Source of the DNA: Gadus chalcogrammus
Lineage: Eukaryota > Chordata > Actinopteri > Gadiformes > Gadidae
Reading direction: 5' to 3'
DNA: 64,000 nt
NCBI RefSeq assembly: GCF_026213295.1
Contig: NC_079425.1
Location: 15,242,288-15,306,287, forward strand
Shown piece by piece: positions 45,651 to 58,361 of this stretch. The position numbers were made by a program, and so were the translations under genes. The notes under the pieces were generated by a model. The model was given only the letters and a program-made list of their open reading frames with translations, made no database searches and was not told where the DNA came from. Numbering within the stretch: the stretch's first letter is position 1; each line of letters begins with the position of its first letter.

Positions 45651-46655
45651 AACACTGATCAATTTCAGTACTTTAGAATCATCTAATTATTATTTTTAAA
45701 AACGAGCATAGTATTGGTGATCTTTGTAAAATAGATTAAACTTCCCCGTTTCATAACGTTGTTCAGTAACCCACTAGTTGCGCAAAACTGCGCATTAGTA
45801 GAGACATTTGTCGGCGTTAATTATTTTATTTTCAAGTGATTCATGTGGTAATAACACAAATATTAAAATATTATAATCATATGCTAAACGAAAACGAAAA
45901 AATGGATAGATCAGTTCATCATTGAAAAACCTTGTGTGCATTTTATTGAATGAGTTTTTTTCTTTTTCTTGGAAATATTATTTAGATTGCTGTGGTGGAT
46001 TGATTTCTAAACAATCTTTTGAGTGTTTGGATGGTTGTGTTATACAACACTCAATACGATTGGAACCCATAAGATTCACATCTAATTAAAAATAACATTT
46101 ATTCCTGGGTATTAAAATGCTGCATTACTTTGTCCTCAGATATTTTTGGGACGTTCAAGATTAAACCTGAAACAATATATTTATATGAATAATTATGAGC
46201 ATATTAAAAACACCATGAGGGTTAAGATAAAAAGATCTATACCCACATTTTAGGATTCAGCCAAAGACCATGCCAAACAACAGTGGTGTGTTAGCCGCAA
46301 GCGACAAAGGAGGTTGGCATCAATTACTGGCAAGGTCATCACAATCACTTAAGAACACTTAGAAAAATGTAACGCTCCACAGACTTCTTGACCGAAATAA
46401 CAAAGTTAATGTTGGTGGTCGCCACCTCTTGGTCGCTTGTGGCTATTTGTATAAAGTACAAGAAAGTACTCAAGCAAAGGAACTGAATCTTAGTTGTGTC
46501 CCTGGTAAGACTAAAATTTGCGGATAAGAAAATAAACAATCATAAAGTAATAGGTTACGAATATATTCAGGTATGTTTAATTAGGGGCGGTGGCCCTGAG
46601 CAGCTTGTGGCCGCGGTACCATGCGTTCATGTTTACAGTGGATGTATCGCAATGG
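45651..46655. other. Intergenic AT-rich sequence
   Basis: No coding exon, RNA gene or bounded repeat recognised. Confidence 0.45.
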
Positions 46656-46661
46656 CGAGGC

Positions 46662-46811
46662 GCATACAGTTTTTGGCCGTGATCTGTAAATATTCTAGAA
46701 CACTCCGGGTGCTCCGGCGGGAGTCCTGGAGCTCTATATCTAAATAATATCATATTATAGATAGATATCTATATCATATAATATATATTATCACGGCCAA
46801 AAGCTGTGTGC
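46662..46811. mobile_element. Inverted-repeat element with ATCACGGCCAAAAG ends
   Basis: 46662-46683 and 46790-46811 are 22-bp inverted repeats with two mismatches, separated by 106 bp ending in an AT-rich self-complementary stretch. The ATCACGGCCAAAAG motif recurs at 58362, also after an AT-rich block. Confidence 0.55.
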
Positions 46812-46819
46812 AACTCCTG

Positions 46820-47130
46820 ACGTTATTATGAATCTTGAACGACTGCGTCGGGATCTCCAACGTCTCTGGTTCTTCCACTTCCAAATCAATTTGAAGTAGA
46901 CTGAACCGCGACATGGAGGGGAAAGGGATTGTTGACCGCAATTGTCTCCCGCCGGAGCCCCGCTGCCAAGGCCCCACAGCCCCGGCAGCGGGCAGCACCG
47001 AGGCACCACCGCCGCGGGGCGCTGGTACCTCGGCAGCGGGCAGCGGGGCACCGGAGCTCAATTTGGACAACACTAACTTACTCTTAATTCCACAGAAGCC
47101 GTCTCCCATCCACAACCTCTCCATATGATA
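46820..47130. repeat. Dispersed repeat related to 15800-16050
   Basis: Shares TTATTATGAATCTT, CCGCGACATGGAG, AAGGGATTGTTG and CTCCCGCCGGAG with the cdh15 intron 1 copy. The Pro/Gly-rich minus-strand frames here are not supported as genes. Confidence 0.4.
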
Positions 47131-47579
47131 TGTGCACTGCTCCTCTGGCCGTTTCCGAGGTGGGCTCACCAGGTCAATTACATGGCCTGCCTCCCATGGT
47201 GCCAATACATTGCAACCAACAAAACATCGAAGCCCTGCCTTCCACCATGGAGACATCTTGGACGAGATAGGTCAAGATGCGGATTGTGCCACCGCAGCCT
47301 GGTCCACAAAGCTTGATGCTGAACCATCGCATCTGAGAGCACAGCCCATCGACTCTCTGCGACCACGACCCAGCGAGAGAGAGGTTAGCATGGGCTGGAT
47401 CAGCAGAGCGCCTCTCCAGGAAATGGCTCTCCTTCTTTGGGTATGAGCCATGGACAACGGCCCTCCATGTCGGCGCTGCCTGCCACTATTCCGCACCAAC
47501 TTCAGCCGGTGATGTGCGACCCCCCAGTTCTGCCTGCGAAGCCGTCCTCTGGCTGGCCATGGACTGCTGTTTCGGTCAA

Positions 47580-48130
47580 CTCGCAGTCTACGTGTTTATT
47601 TAATACAGACTCTAAGTATGCTTATCTAACTCCCAGCACTAGACCACCAATTAGGATGGCACTTTTAAATTTTGCCAACAGATCACTATTAGTCTATATA
47701 ATCTCAACACACCAGTAAGATTTTTTATTTATAAGTGAAACATGGTCAGAGAGCAATAGTGCAACGTACTTATTGAAACAGCCCCCCCAAGTTTTAATTT
47801 TCTAGAGGTCTGCTGTGTCGGCAAAGAGAGGTGGGGGTGTTGCTGTTTTGCAGACTTTTGAATGTAAACAAATCTCAATTGGGGAATTCTATACTTTTGA
47901 GGATCTCTGTACTGTCCTGAAAAGTTTTTACCAATTGTTTTGTACAGACCACCCAAATGCTGTTCCAATTTCATTCATGATTTTTCTGAAATGCTGTCAA
48001 TCATATCTACAGATTTTGATTGCTATATTATACCTGGAGATATTAATATCAGAGGTCATACTCTAGATTGAATGATCACTAAGGGCAGTGTCTCCCCTAT
48101 ATTCATTCAGCAGTGGCGCACTGCCGCTGC
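47580..48130 (+). mobile_element. LINE endonuclease relic (intergenic)
   Basis: The + strand encodes MALLNFANRSLLVYIISTHQ, DFLFISETWSESNSATYLL, then SAKRGGGVAVLQ, CKQISIGEFYTFEDLCTVLK. This is the order of a LINE APE endonuclease (LNVRSLSNKS, FLFLTETWL, RGGGVA). Internal stops show decay. About 500 bp later, 48627-48965 carries a reverse-transcriptase end that may belong to the same or another copy. Confidence 0.75.
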
Positions 48131-48626
48131 TGGATTGTCAGCGCCAGTGCAAAAAATAAATAAATAGAATTGCAGAAAGGTTTCTGCCAAGTTCAAAGCA
48201 CATTTGCACAAATCTGGTCTCAGCAGATACCTTGACTCTGTTGGTTGTTATGTCATATTTGGAAGCTCAATCTGCAAATTTTTCAAAGAGTTCAAAAAGT
48301 TCTTCCGGGGGGAGCATGGCCCCACACCCCTAGCGTTGCTAGGTTATCAACTCACAGCACCACTACTATAAAAAAATCTAGGGGAAACACTACTAAGGGT
48401 GTTAGTATTGCTGTAGTGAATGTATTAGACTCTACCTGATAATTTCTCTGTCTTTTTTGATGGGCTGGTCTCTCCGATCACTCAAACAAATTCCCAAACT
48501 GTCATTAAACTAGACCCATGGGTTTACCTTTGAATTATATGAACAGATACTCTGCTTCCCATCTTGACTGAAAAGTACGGTTTCCATGATCCATGAACAA
48601 CTATTTTTACGAGATTACGTTAAATA

Positions 48627-48965
48627 GCCCTCTATAGGAAGAGTCAGAGCAGACTCTTCCTCAGGAGGCTCAGGTCTTTTGACGTGAGTGGCAGGCTACT
48701 AAAGATGTTCTATCAGTCTGTGGTAGCCAGCACACTGTTTCTTTTCTGGGGCGTGCTGGGGAGTCCAACAGACTCAACAAGCTGGTGAGGAAGGCTAGCT
48801 CTGTTGTGGGACTAGAGCTGGACAGTCTGGAGGTAGTGGTGGAGAGGAGGATGAGGGGCAAATTCAAGTCCATCTTGGGCAACCCCTCCCATCCCCTCTA
48901 TGTTGAGCTTTGGCAGATGGATCCTTTGTGCCTGCAGCCATAACGCTGTACAACAGCGTGTGATG
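48627..48965 (+). mobile_element. LINE reverse-transcriptase 3' relic
   Basis: Encodes ALYRKSQSRLFLRRLRSFDV, LLKMFYQSVVAS, then LNKLVRKASSVVGLELDSLE and RGKFKSILGNPSHPLY, the conserved region at the end of fish LINE ORF2. A one-base frame break near 48760 separates the two halves. GT/AT microsatellites follow from 48970, as often at LINE 3' ends. Confidence 0.8.
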
Positions 48966-48969
48966 TATT

Positions 48970-49200
48970 TGCATGCATATGCATGTGTGTGTGTTTTTGT
49001 ACGTGTGTATATGTGAATATGTATGTATCTATGCAAATATGTATGTATGTATATATATATGCATGTGTATATATGTGTGTTTATGTGTATGTGTGTGTGT
49101 CTGTGTGTGGATAAGTATATAGGCTACATGTACGTGCAGATAAGTATGTGTGTGTTTGTGGGTATATATGTGTGTGTCTGTGTGTATATATTTATATTTA
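48970..49200. repeat. Imperfect GT/AT-rich microsatellite region
   Basis: Runs of TGTGTG, TATATA and TGTATG units. No gene. Confidence 0.85.
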
Positions 49201-49398
49201 CTAGATCACTGGGCCACTTTTTCTCTTGGTTTAGATAGCAGCTTTGTTTACATTGCATTTCTTTTTGTCTACGTTCTGAAGAAACTCCACCACCACCAGA
49301 GTGAGCCAGTGTTGCGTTTAATTCCATCAGATCGCAGATGCAAGGGAAAGTTGTTTTCATATTATGAGTCCACATCTTTTCAATAGCACAGATGATCT

Positions 49399-49490
49399 AC
49401 TTCTACTACTACTACTACTACTATTACTACTATTACTACTACTACTACTACTACTACTAGGCTACTACTACTACTAATAATAATAAAATA
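49399..49490. repeat. (CTA)n / (ATA)n microsatellite
   Basis: Repeats of CTACTA with a few interruptions, then AATAATAAT. Confidence 0.92.
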
Positions 49491-49897
49491 TACGTGTGAA
49501 AAGCCAACCAATAATTTCAATTCAATAATATTCCAGAAATATATTCTCTTATTGGGTTGAAGCTTTGTTTCTTTTTCGGGCACTTTCGGGCACTCTGGCG
49601 CTTGGCTTGTGAACTGGCATGTCCTGCTTTATATTAAAATTAACTGGACCTTCATTATGAGTTTTCATTATGTAGAGACTATACACAAAAATATCCACTG
49701 CATTTTCTTAATTCTAAGAGTTAATAAGAGATAATGCTGGTTGCAAATATTATTTAAACTTTAATTAAATTTATCTTTTCTTTTCCTTTTCTACGATTCA
49801 CATTTCTCTGGAATCAATAAAACAAATAATAATCACTGCTAAACTAATAGGCCTACATAACTACTAAAACAACCACCACGACTACTACTACTACTGC

Positions 49898-49898
49898 T

Positions 49899-49948
<50 letters not shown>

Positions 49949-49950
49949 CG
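49898..49950. repeat. (AAC)n microsatellite
   Basis: About 17 uninterrupted AAC units. Confidence 0.95.
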
Positions 49951-50084
49951 AGATAATGAAACTATTAAACCTAATCGTAATACGTGTATTATCGTTCACA
50001 TACCAAACAATCATGTACTTTGATTGTTCCTCAAACTATAGAAATTAGTTTATTCTACTGCAATGTAAACTGTTCGCCGACGTA

Positions 50085-50700
50085 AGCCATGTTAGATCCA
50101 TGTACACGCCTCAAACACACACAAAAATGGCCTTGGTTGGTCCAAAATGGTCGTTTTCGACCATGTGTACGCCCTCTCGTGCGCGCCAATCACATTCAAC
50201 GTCTTAGCTCTCGAAGCGTTTATATTCCCCGCCCCCTTAGTCTCGCGGGAACACAAGGCATCGTACTTGTAGTCTCGCGAAGTCACGTTTTGTACCGCGA
50301 TACTACCCATCCCGATACTGAAGTCAAAGGCCGCTCGAGAACGTTCGCACGGGTCTGCAAGGGGATTAAATCGGAACATAATATGATATTTCGACGTATT
50401 TCGCCCTCAAACTAAGCCTTCGTTTTTTATTGGACATTTAACGGACTATGGTCGCTGGAGAAGCAATAATATTCGTGTTTGTATGCGCGTATCCTGGAAA
50501 TATTTGAGTGTTGTTCTTCTTTAGCGCTAGCCGCGCAGGGAGTTCACTCCGATGTTTTTATTAATGAAACAAATGACGACGTTAACCAATGGGAACATCT
50601 AGCATCGGTCGGGAACACCTAAGGGCACTCTTGTAAAAGTCTGATACTCAAATTTAAAGTCTGTGGAGCATCTGACGCAGGTAAGCAAACCATGGTCTTC
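50085..50700 (+). promoter_or_regulatory. CpG-rich promoter-like region with candidate non-coding first exon
   Basis: CpG density rises sharply at about 50130-50360. Two TCTCGCG promoter motifs (50241 and 50273) lie in it, with CCGCCCCC at 50230 (GC box on the opposite strand) between inverted CCAAT-like sites. GACGCAG/GTAAGC at about 50680 could be the donor of a non-coding first exon. In human, ANKRD11 starts head to head with SPG7 and has long non-coding 5' exons; by that analogy this may be the ankrd11 promoter reading rightward. No coding sequence in the window confirms it. Confidence 0.4.
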
Positions 50701-53700
50701 ATTACATTGCTAAATTGACCCTTGCTTACCCACAGGCATTGCATTCCAAGCGACGTAACCTTGGTGTAGCGACGGACTGGTGTAGTTGCTTTCTGCTTTT
50801 TGACAATATACACACATTTTTGGTTTAAAACATGCGGTGTTGTTTCGAGTGAGTTCATCACGTTAAATGTGGGTTGCTTTTGTTTTGGCTCGGTTGCTTA
50901 TGCTAGCGAATCCACAGGTTGGTTGAGAGCTGCTACGTGATTATTGATGATTGCCTCTGGTCGGCCCTTTTTGTTTTGGTGTTCGAAAACTAATTGTGGG
51001 CAAACTGTTTGACTGGTATAGATACAATTTTGGGGCCATTAAGGTCCTGTTTTTTTTGTGTCGATTGCTAGTTTTTCTTCTAAGAACTACAATATTCAAG
51101 GTGTAGAGAAGCTCACATGGCCGAAAACAAGACAACATGACCGCTTTATTATCATCAACACTGACCGAAGCAGTATAGTTATGTGTTTCTCCACTATACT
51201 TGTCACTACAACCACAATAAATCAATAAGAGCAGTATTACACGACAGCAGACAACACATTATTCACATCAGGGAGACTGTTGTTATTATGGTGCCTGTAT
51301 TATCACTGAACAACACGCATACGTCGCAGACCCCTTATCCAATATGATCATGAAATATCACTAGTGATACGTTTAATTCCACCCCAGAGAGAAATATAAA
51401 ATCCCTGGAAGATTAAAACCGGTTCCTCTGCACGTCCACGTTATAACGGATTAGTTGTATCAGGAAGTGATATTATATAGCTATGCCCATCAACGTGTTC
51501 TGCAGGTAGGAAATCATTTCAAGTTACTCCGTTTGGGTCTCCTCAGAGCTTCAACTATGAACACTCTGAACTCCGCTCTGGTCAGCATTGAGAAAGCGGC
51601 GGCTTTGCTGCAGTGTTTGGTGCCGTGGCCACTACTGCAGTGTTTCCACTGGTGTTTTCTCTACGCGTACTGCTTGCTGGGGCGTTCACGTTGACTACTG
51701 CAGACGCAGCGATGCACAACACCAACGACGCAATAAACTGCTTTTCTGTAGCCTCCTCAACCTACTATACATACCGTTAGGAAACACACCTAGTCATTTA
51801 GTTAGTCATTAGGCAAGCGAGTGCTTTACACGTTGATTGCATTTTCTAATTGCAGTGTTCCAGGTTTATGGTCCATTTTTTTTTTATAAACAAACCAAGG
51901 ATGACTATGTACAGGGATTTGTGTTTCACTGTTGATGGTTGTTCCTTAGTTTTTGGACGTATAGCACTCAACTTCAGCCTGCTAACATTGCATTGCAACT
52001 CTAGTAAACAAAACGGTACAGATCCGAACCGGGATGAGTCACAGCAAGAGTAAATTGGTTACCTTTCATCAGTCCTAGATACTCAGAAACAGAGTGATTA
52101 TTTTGCCTTGACCTCAGTTGTTGGATCCACAGCCTTTCTTTTGAATCGCTCTATCAACCTATAAGGAATTGTTAACTAATAGGAATAATTATCCAGAAGA
52201 AGTTAGGGTGTCCGATATTGCTCTTGGCTATTGCGTCATACTTCTGTGCTCTGATAGTGTGGTTAATGCTACTTAATGTTGAATCAGGGTGACCCAGAAT
52301 ACGTAGCTATTTGTGTTTGACCAAAGAATGAATGACACCAGGCCTTGTGGCTCGAACAGGAAATAAGGTCTTAGTGGGGTCAAGGGGGTTAGCCACTTTG
52401 TTGTGATCTGGGTCTCCTCCTGATTCTTGTGTTTACCAGGCACGCTATGGTATAGGGGTATCCTGTCCCACACATAGGCGCCAGTGGTCAGGGCACTGAC
52501 TGTTGATGTGGTCTCCCAGATGGCCAGCCTTTCCTCCTTATTGCCCAAAGACCTGGATCCTCTTTCCAGCCCTGAGCACACTAGTGCCATTCTCCCATGA
52601 TGATGCATCATGGAAACTTTCTTTGGCTCCACTAAGCTCAGGGTGCTGATTGTGTTTAGCTTCTTCCTGTTGGCCTGGTGGCTGTCTTCCTACTTCCTGT
52701 CAGTATGCCGGTACAGTCTTCCTCTGTTTGTCTCTGGGGTTACCGTTTTAGCTACTGTCTGTCTCACACTCTCCCCTGGTAATATGTCTGGAATTTATAT
52801 GGGTAGTGCAGATAATTGTTAACTCGTTGGATGGGTTTCGGGGACTGGGAAGATAGGGGTGTTTGTTTTGCACCTAATGCTGTGTTTGTTTACAACTCCA
52901 AAATGTTGCGCCTTCAGGGCAGATTCCTCCTCATTCGTCAAATGGTTGTATTTTTACCCCCTCTTGCCTCTGAGAAAAAACATTCATCAGATCTTTCAGA
53001 GAACCATGTCTTGGTTGAGGACCATCAAACTGATTATGTATATCTGATATAGATAGATAGATAGATAGATATCCTGATATGCCTTAGAAGGCTGAATCTT
53101 CCATCTGCCAATGTAAATAATTAAGGTTGACCCGTGTTTGGTGTCGCCAAGGTAACCAGGTCTGAGAGGGACCTCCCACTCTCCCTCAGAGAGAGGGAGG
53201 GGCAGTGAAGCTCTGTGGTTCTTTTGGTAAACAAGCATGGCGGCTCCCTCCTTCCTTAGCTCCCTCTGTATTTCTTTCCTCACTCGTTGTCAAATTTACT
53301 GTGATATACCACAATCTCACCAAACATCCTCGTACCATATGATGTGAGCCCTCCCTCCCCTAGCACCTCTAAGCCAAACAGAACAAAATGGCGGGCTCAA
53401 GTTGAGTTGTCCATGGGGATGGTGGAGCTCATTTTGGGACTTGAAGACTTCTCATCTCCCCTGGTGCCTGCAATTGTTCAACGGCAGTAATCTTTATATT
53501 TAATTTTACCGTCACTGTGGCTCCACTGCATCAAAGGAAAGAATAACTTTGATACAGATTTTTGATACAGATTTTTTTTCCTCCCAGAAATGTAACTGCT
53601 TTCCATTTGATCTCGTTGATAGCATCACTACATGGAAAGTAAATGCATTTCCAGTGCATTATCTGCTTTCATTTTTTAAAGATGGTGGCCGACTGTAATA

Positions 53701-55950
53701 TTTGAATAGATGGGAAGAATTTTAAGTCCCATTCCGGTAGGCTGTGTGGGTTGTATTTTGATGTTATTGCCATAGTAGTAACCAGTCAAACTTTCACATT
53801 CTGCCATGTCAGAGACTCCAGCTGCTGTTTTGATTTGTTGTCTTGAGTATTAAAAAGCTCTCTCATAGAACCATGGTATCAGCAGTTATCTGCGGTTAAC
53901 TGGCCAGACAGTGTAGCCGACGGGAGAACCTTGGTAATGCCCCTGTCACTGTTGTGCAATTGTTCTGGCCTGCGGTCGCTGGTTTCCGAACCAGAATATC
54001 TGAGCGGTTCCTCTAAACTACCCCGCAACGCTCTGATGTATAAAAAATGAACTCTGAAGCCCACTCCTGATAGGCTTAGACATAACTTCATGTTGACCCC
54101 TGCTCCAAAACCAGCCGTAAGCATTACTTCCATACTTGTGCATGTGGAGATAAACTGTAAGCTGATGGGATGAGTGTGTCTGTGTGTATGGGGGTGGGGG
54201 TAGGGGGGCGGGGATTTGACCATGTGAGGGATGGAGGGGCGGGGGGGGGGGGAGCTGGTCTGGCCAGGCTGCATCTGAAATCACCAGGGCCCTCTAGGCC
54301 CGCAAGCCTTTTGATGGGCCAGCTGCAGCCATTCAGACCAGCCATTTACATTGAAATGCAGGGACAGGAAGGGGGGAGCGTGGTGCCTCTGTGGTGGTTT
54401 GTGTGTGGGGTAAGAGGCTACCTAGCTGATAAAGACCAGAGGGGGAGCGGTAGGAGGGGGGGTATGTGTTGCCGCAGGGCTCTGTGTTTCACACAAAGGC
54501 CATAAGCACCCTGCTATTTAACAACACCACTTCCACCACTCAGCTCTTTCTGAGCTCATAGTCTCGGTCCACACCGCTGATTCATCAGGGTTCACGTTTG
54601 TCAAAGCACCTCTTGAGCCGGCCCCTGCTGCCCTGTGCACGGCCACTGATGGGCTCTCTGTCCTCTGTCCAGTGCAGTTTCTAAGCTATAAAGCTTTTGG
54701 ATGAAAACCTTTTTTATGCAGCACCTCTCCCTTGTTTTCAACTCGGTTTACAACTCCATAGCAACAACTCTATCGTCATGGCTACAGCAAGCATTGATTA
54801 AAGCCCTTATTGTCGCACTAGTACAGAAAAGAAAAACAAAATCAAGACTTGTGTGTGATACTCTATGACATAATCAAGTATAAAAAAAAAAGGAGCATTT
54901 TTATTGGATGGAATTTGCAGAGTCATTGTAGTGTCGCTGCCATCTTTAGCCTGCTTTATCTTTATTGCCTGTTTGTAATCTGATTCATGCAGGAACATTT
55001 AAGGAGTGGCTATTATAACTTGTATAAGATTTTGGTACACCAATGTTGTCATTCAAGTGTAAATGTGTTTGTATGTAGGCATGTAAAACAAAAAGCAAGT
55101 TACACAGCCAAAGGCATCGAATCCTTTCAAAAGGTTTATTTGAATCCCTGTGCCATTTGACTGGTAAAATAGACCATCTGTGGAACTCATAAGTTGATCC
55201 ATAGACACGCTGTGCTGGATCTAAAGGAGGCCAGTGTGTCATTCCCTGAGTTTATCCAGCTTTCCAGGATGGCTCTTATCTCCTGTGAGATATGTTGGGG
55301 TGTAGGAGGAGGCGGGAGAGGAAGAGGAGGTTCCTGGTTGGGGGAATGGGGTATTCTCTATGTGCAATGGGGCTCTGGCCACAGGCTTGAGGCCAGAGTT
55401 AAGCCTCGTTCAGGTTAAGTCTGATGGGTCAGGACTTGAGACTTAAATCTCAAGTCCTGAGACTTAAGACTCAAGCGGTCAGGACTTTCAGTTTATTTTA
55501 ATTATTTCCTTTCTTTCATACTTGCTTACTCAGCTTTCTTTCCTTCTTCTCTTTGCTCCCCTCTTATTGCTGCCTGCCGGCTTGAACATAGCGTGGGAAC
55601 CAGAGGAATCTGCAAGCTCATGTTATTTTCTGGCGCATCATGCGTCTGGGCCGTCTCTCGGTCAGGCAGACTTCAAGCAGAACCGGCCTGGGTTGAGCTA
55701 ATCACAACCGCTCCTCGGGGGCAAACTCGTCACCTTTTGACGAAAGTCACCCTTTTTAACTCAAACCGGGCAGGACATCCACGTGAATTGTGTAAATCTG
55801 ATCAAATATATGTTGGGAGGGGGTGGCGGTGGTCTACGTCTCATCCAAGTCAGTACTAGCAACTGAGAGACAGAGTAGGGCTTTTTGTTGACATAATCTT
55901 GATTTCTACCCTCTAACTCTTTTTTGTTGATAATTCATTGCAATTTTTTT
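50701..55950. other. Non-coding sequence, possible first intron
   Basis: No exon with coding signature is found on either strand. A GATA microsatellite sits at about 53050-53072 and a poly-G-rich patch at 54190-54250. If the CpG region at 50.1 kb is the ankrd11 start, this would be intron 1. Confidence 0.4.
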
Positions 55951-55954
55951 TTTT

Positions 55955-56561
55955 TTAACCAGGCCTATTCCTCACAGAGATCCCCTGCCTCGCTATGCTC
56001 ACTGTCATCACTATCATGATGCTCAACGAACCCCTCCCACAGAATGTCTTCCTTGCTCCCATCAAGGGCATTTGATACGCAGCATTTCTTAAATCCATGA
56101 ATGATGCTCTACGGTGAAATGGCATCCCATGCTTGGAGCATCCATATTTCCAAGCATACATGTACAGAGCAGATGCACAGCTGGCTTCTAAATGATCCAG
56201 TAGGCGTCAGTGACTAATTGTCTGACAGGAGCCACTCTGTGTACCTCTTGCACAGATTGTCCTTAAATGGCTTGACGACTAAGTGCAACTGAGTTTTAAC
56301 GGGCTTCGTCAAGTGTCCGGAATGCATCCAAAACAAGCATATTTCTCTTCTTCTGCGGCGCCTGCCCCACACTATCTTGAGCCTGTCAACTACCAGTTCA
56401 GTGTCCAGGCAGCCCTTTTCCTAGGCACGCACGATAATGCTAGCTGGCATCGCCTCTTTTGGTATAGTCTTGCATTTCAAAATCACATATGGGGGGAGTT
56501 TGGTCCCGTCTCCGAGACACGCCAACATTACAGTGATTCGTTTTTTTTTCATTTCCAGTAG
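55955..56561 (-). mobile_element. pogo/Tigger-like transposase relic
   Basis: The minus strand reads VMLACLGDGTKLPPYVILKC, then ELVVDRLKIVWGRR, KPFKDNLCKRYTEWLLSDN, SIIHGFKKCCVSNALDGSKE and DILWEGFVEHHDSDDS. This is the C-terminal order of pogo/CENP-B-type DDE transposases. In-frame stops and a missing segment between WGRR and KPFKD (where catalytic residues would lie) show that it is dead. The N-terminal HTH domain is absent. Confidence 0.78.
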
Positions 56562-57146
56562 ATCGCACAAAAACTGAATCGTCCCCTTTCTTGGCAACAG
56601 CTGACAACATCGCTAATTAACACCGCAACCACACTGAGATAAACATGGCTAACGGTCAAACATATTTTCTTTTTGCGATCATTCTGCGCACGCATCCGCC
56701 GTGTTGATAAGCAAATTATCCCCCTATACACATGGCCAAATCCCCCTCCTTCTCCCTCTCCCGACACACGAACAGCAATTAGAGGATAATGGTTGTGGAT
56801 ATCGGCCCAATTTTACTCATCGGACCGATTTGCCGATTTGTTAAAAAATTACGTACATCGGCCGATACCGATATTAATGCCGATATCGTGCATCCCTACT
56901 TTGCATACATAACGCCAACTTAAATCAACGGGGCACAGATTTTTACAATGTTTAAATTGTAAATGATTCGATAAACTTGTAAATAAGGTGTCTATAATGA
57001 AATAAAGGATTGCTCAAATAAATATGCCATCCAGAATCAGAACAATTCAATGCAGGACAATGCAGAAATGGTATTGCCTTAGTGCATATCTATTTAGGGC
57101 TCCCTGTCCAACTTAGTGTCGTACAGGGAGCCCTGTACGATGACGT
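56562..57146. other. Transposon-derived sequence, unresolved
   Basis: Contains a GATATCGGCC/GCCGATATCG inverted-repeat region (about 56795-56900), reminiscent of hAT ends, and a 12-bp-arm hairpin at 57096-57134. No intact element is delimited. Confidence 0.4.
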
Positions 57147-57185
57147 TTTGCATACAGCGCAGGTAATGCCACTTTGGAAAAATGA
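57147..57185 (+). repeat. 39-bp repeat, inverted copy at 62269
   Basis: Exactly the reverse complement of 62269-62307 over 39 bp (core CATACAGCGCAGGTAATGCC). Confidence 0.9.
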
Positions 57186-57197
57186 TTCTGCGAGGGG

Positions 57198-58122
57198 TAG
57201 GGATGCAAATTATCGAGTAATTCATTAATCGATAGTTGTTTCATCTTATCGATCGATGATCGATTAATTGATAAGCGGCAATTCTTCTGAGAAGCTGAAT
57301 TTCCTTCTGAATGTGACACATTTAGGTGGTAATTCAACAAAGTCGTTTAGTTGTTGTACTTTAGAATACTTCCACATATTGTGCATTTGGCGTCTTTGTC
57401 GTCATTAACCAACTTAAAGTGGCTCCATACTGCACTCCGTCCTGCCGTGTTCCAATACCCGTACTGTCCGTACTTACTAGCCAAAATTTGAGTACGCAGT
57501 ACTCCAATTCAGATCCGGCGAAAAGAAGTATACTTCAAGGACCCGGATGCCGTACTCAAAACGGGCTAATCGTGAAGTGTGGATCGAAGGACACTCCCCG
57601 TACTCAACGGCAGCCTTCTTAACTACGTAGCAGAAGAGGCGGAGCCAGGCTGAGCCAAAGTCGGCGCATTTTCCACATAGCCTGCATTAATATAGTCATT
57701 TTGTAGTTTTTATAGTTTTTATAGCTGCTAGGCGTAAAGAGTTCACCGTTCAAAGCGGGATGTTTATTGCGGGGGAGGAGCCACGGCGGCAGTCGTGATC
57801 GTAATTTCCGGTTAGTGCACCACGGAGTACTCGATTTGGAACAGCACTCGCATCTGAAAAATGTACGTAGTAGCCAGTGCGGATAGTATACTTCCTTTAA
57901 GTATATTCATGGAAGCACGGGTATTGGAACACGGCCCTGCTTTGCTTGTGTTCCCGCTTGTGTTCCCGCGTGTGCGTCAAGTACGTCTGGCGTCAAGTGC
58001 GCCCTCACGTGGACGGTTGGGGAATTACGGGTTAAAATGCGATTAATTGCAAGTAATTTATTTTAATCGAGTAATCTCTTATCGACAATTAATCGATAAT
58101 CGATTAATTGTTTGCATCCCTA
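57198..58122. mobile_element. hAT MITE with 8-bp target duplication GCGAGGGG
   Basis: Ends TAGGGATGCAAA and TTTGCATCCCTA are inverted repeats, with further subterminal complementarity in ATTAATCGAT-rich sequence. GCGAGGGG occurs exactly on both sides (57190-57197 and 58123-58130). An 8-bp duplication and TAGGG ends identify the hAT superfamily. No transposase ORF. It hosts the nested element at 57444-57935. Confidence 0.93.
57444..57935. mobile_element. Nested MITE with GCCGTGTTCCAATACCCG ends
   Basis: The left end GCCGTGTTCCAATACCCG and right end CGGGTATTGGAACACGGC are exact 18-bp inverted repeats. The 492-bp interior is non-coding and rich in GTACT/AGTAC motifs. It lies inside the hAT MITE 57198-58122 and is therefore younger. 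Target duplication is ambiguous. Confidence 0.85.
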
Positions 58123-58361
58123 GCGAGGGGTTAACATCAGGGTTGCCGCGGTTTGGACATTTTCACACCGAGTAATACACTCGTGTCAACACCGGTATTA
58201 CCGAGTATAAAGGGTATAAACTTTGAAACTAGGTCAACCGCCATCTTCTCCGTCAACTCTCCTCTCACACTCGGTGACGGCGTCTGGCAGCGCGCCAATT
58301 CTCGGTGACAGCGTCTTATAACGTTCTATATATAATAGTATAATATAATTGTATGGATAAT

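Noticed and set aside
46774..47256. 160-codon Pro/Gly-rich minus-strand frame
   Set aside because: Overlaps a dispersed repeat also present at 15800-16050. No domain or splice-linked partner exon.
51455..51812. Possible exon with MNTLNSALVSIEKAAALLQC
   Set aside because: No supporting splice sites in a consistent frame and no domain. Repeated CTGCAGTGTTT motifs suggest repeat-derived sequence.
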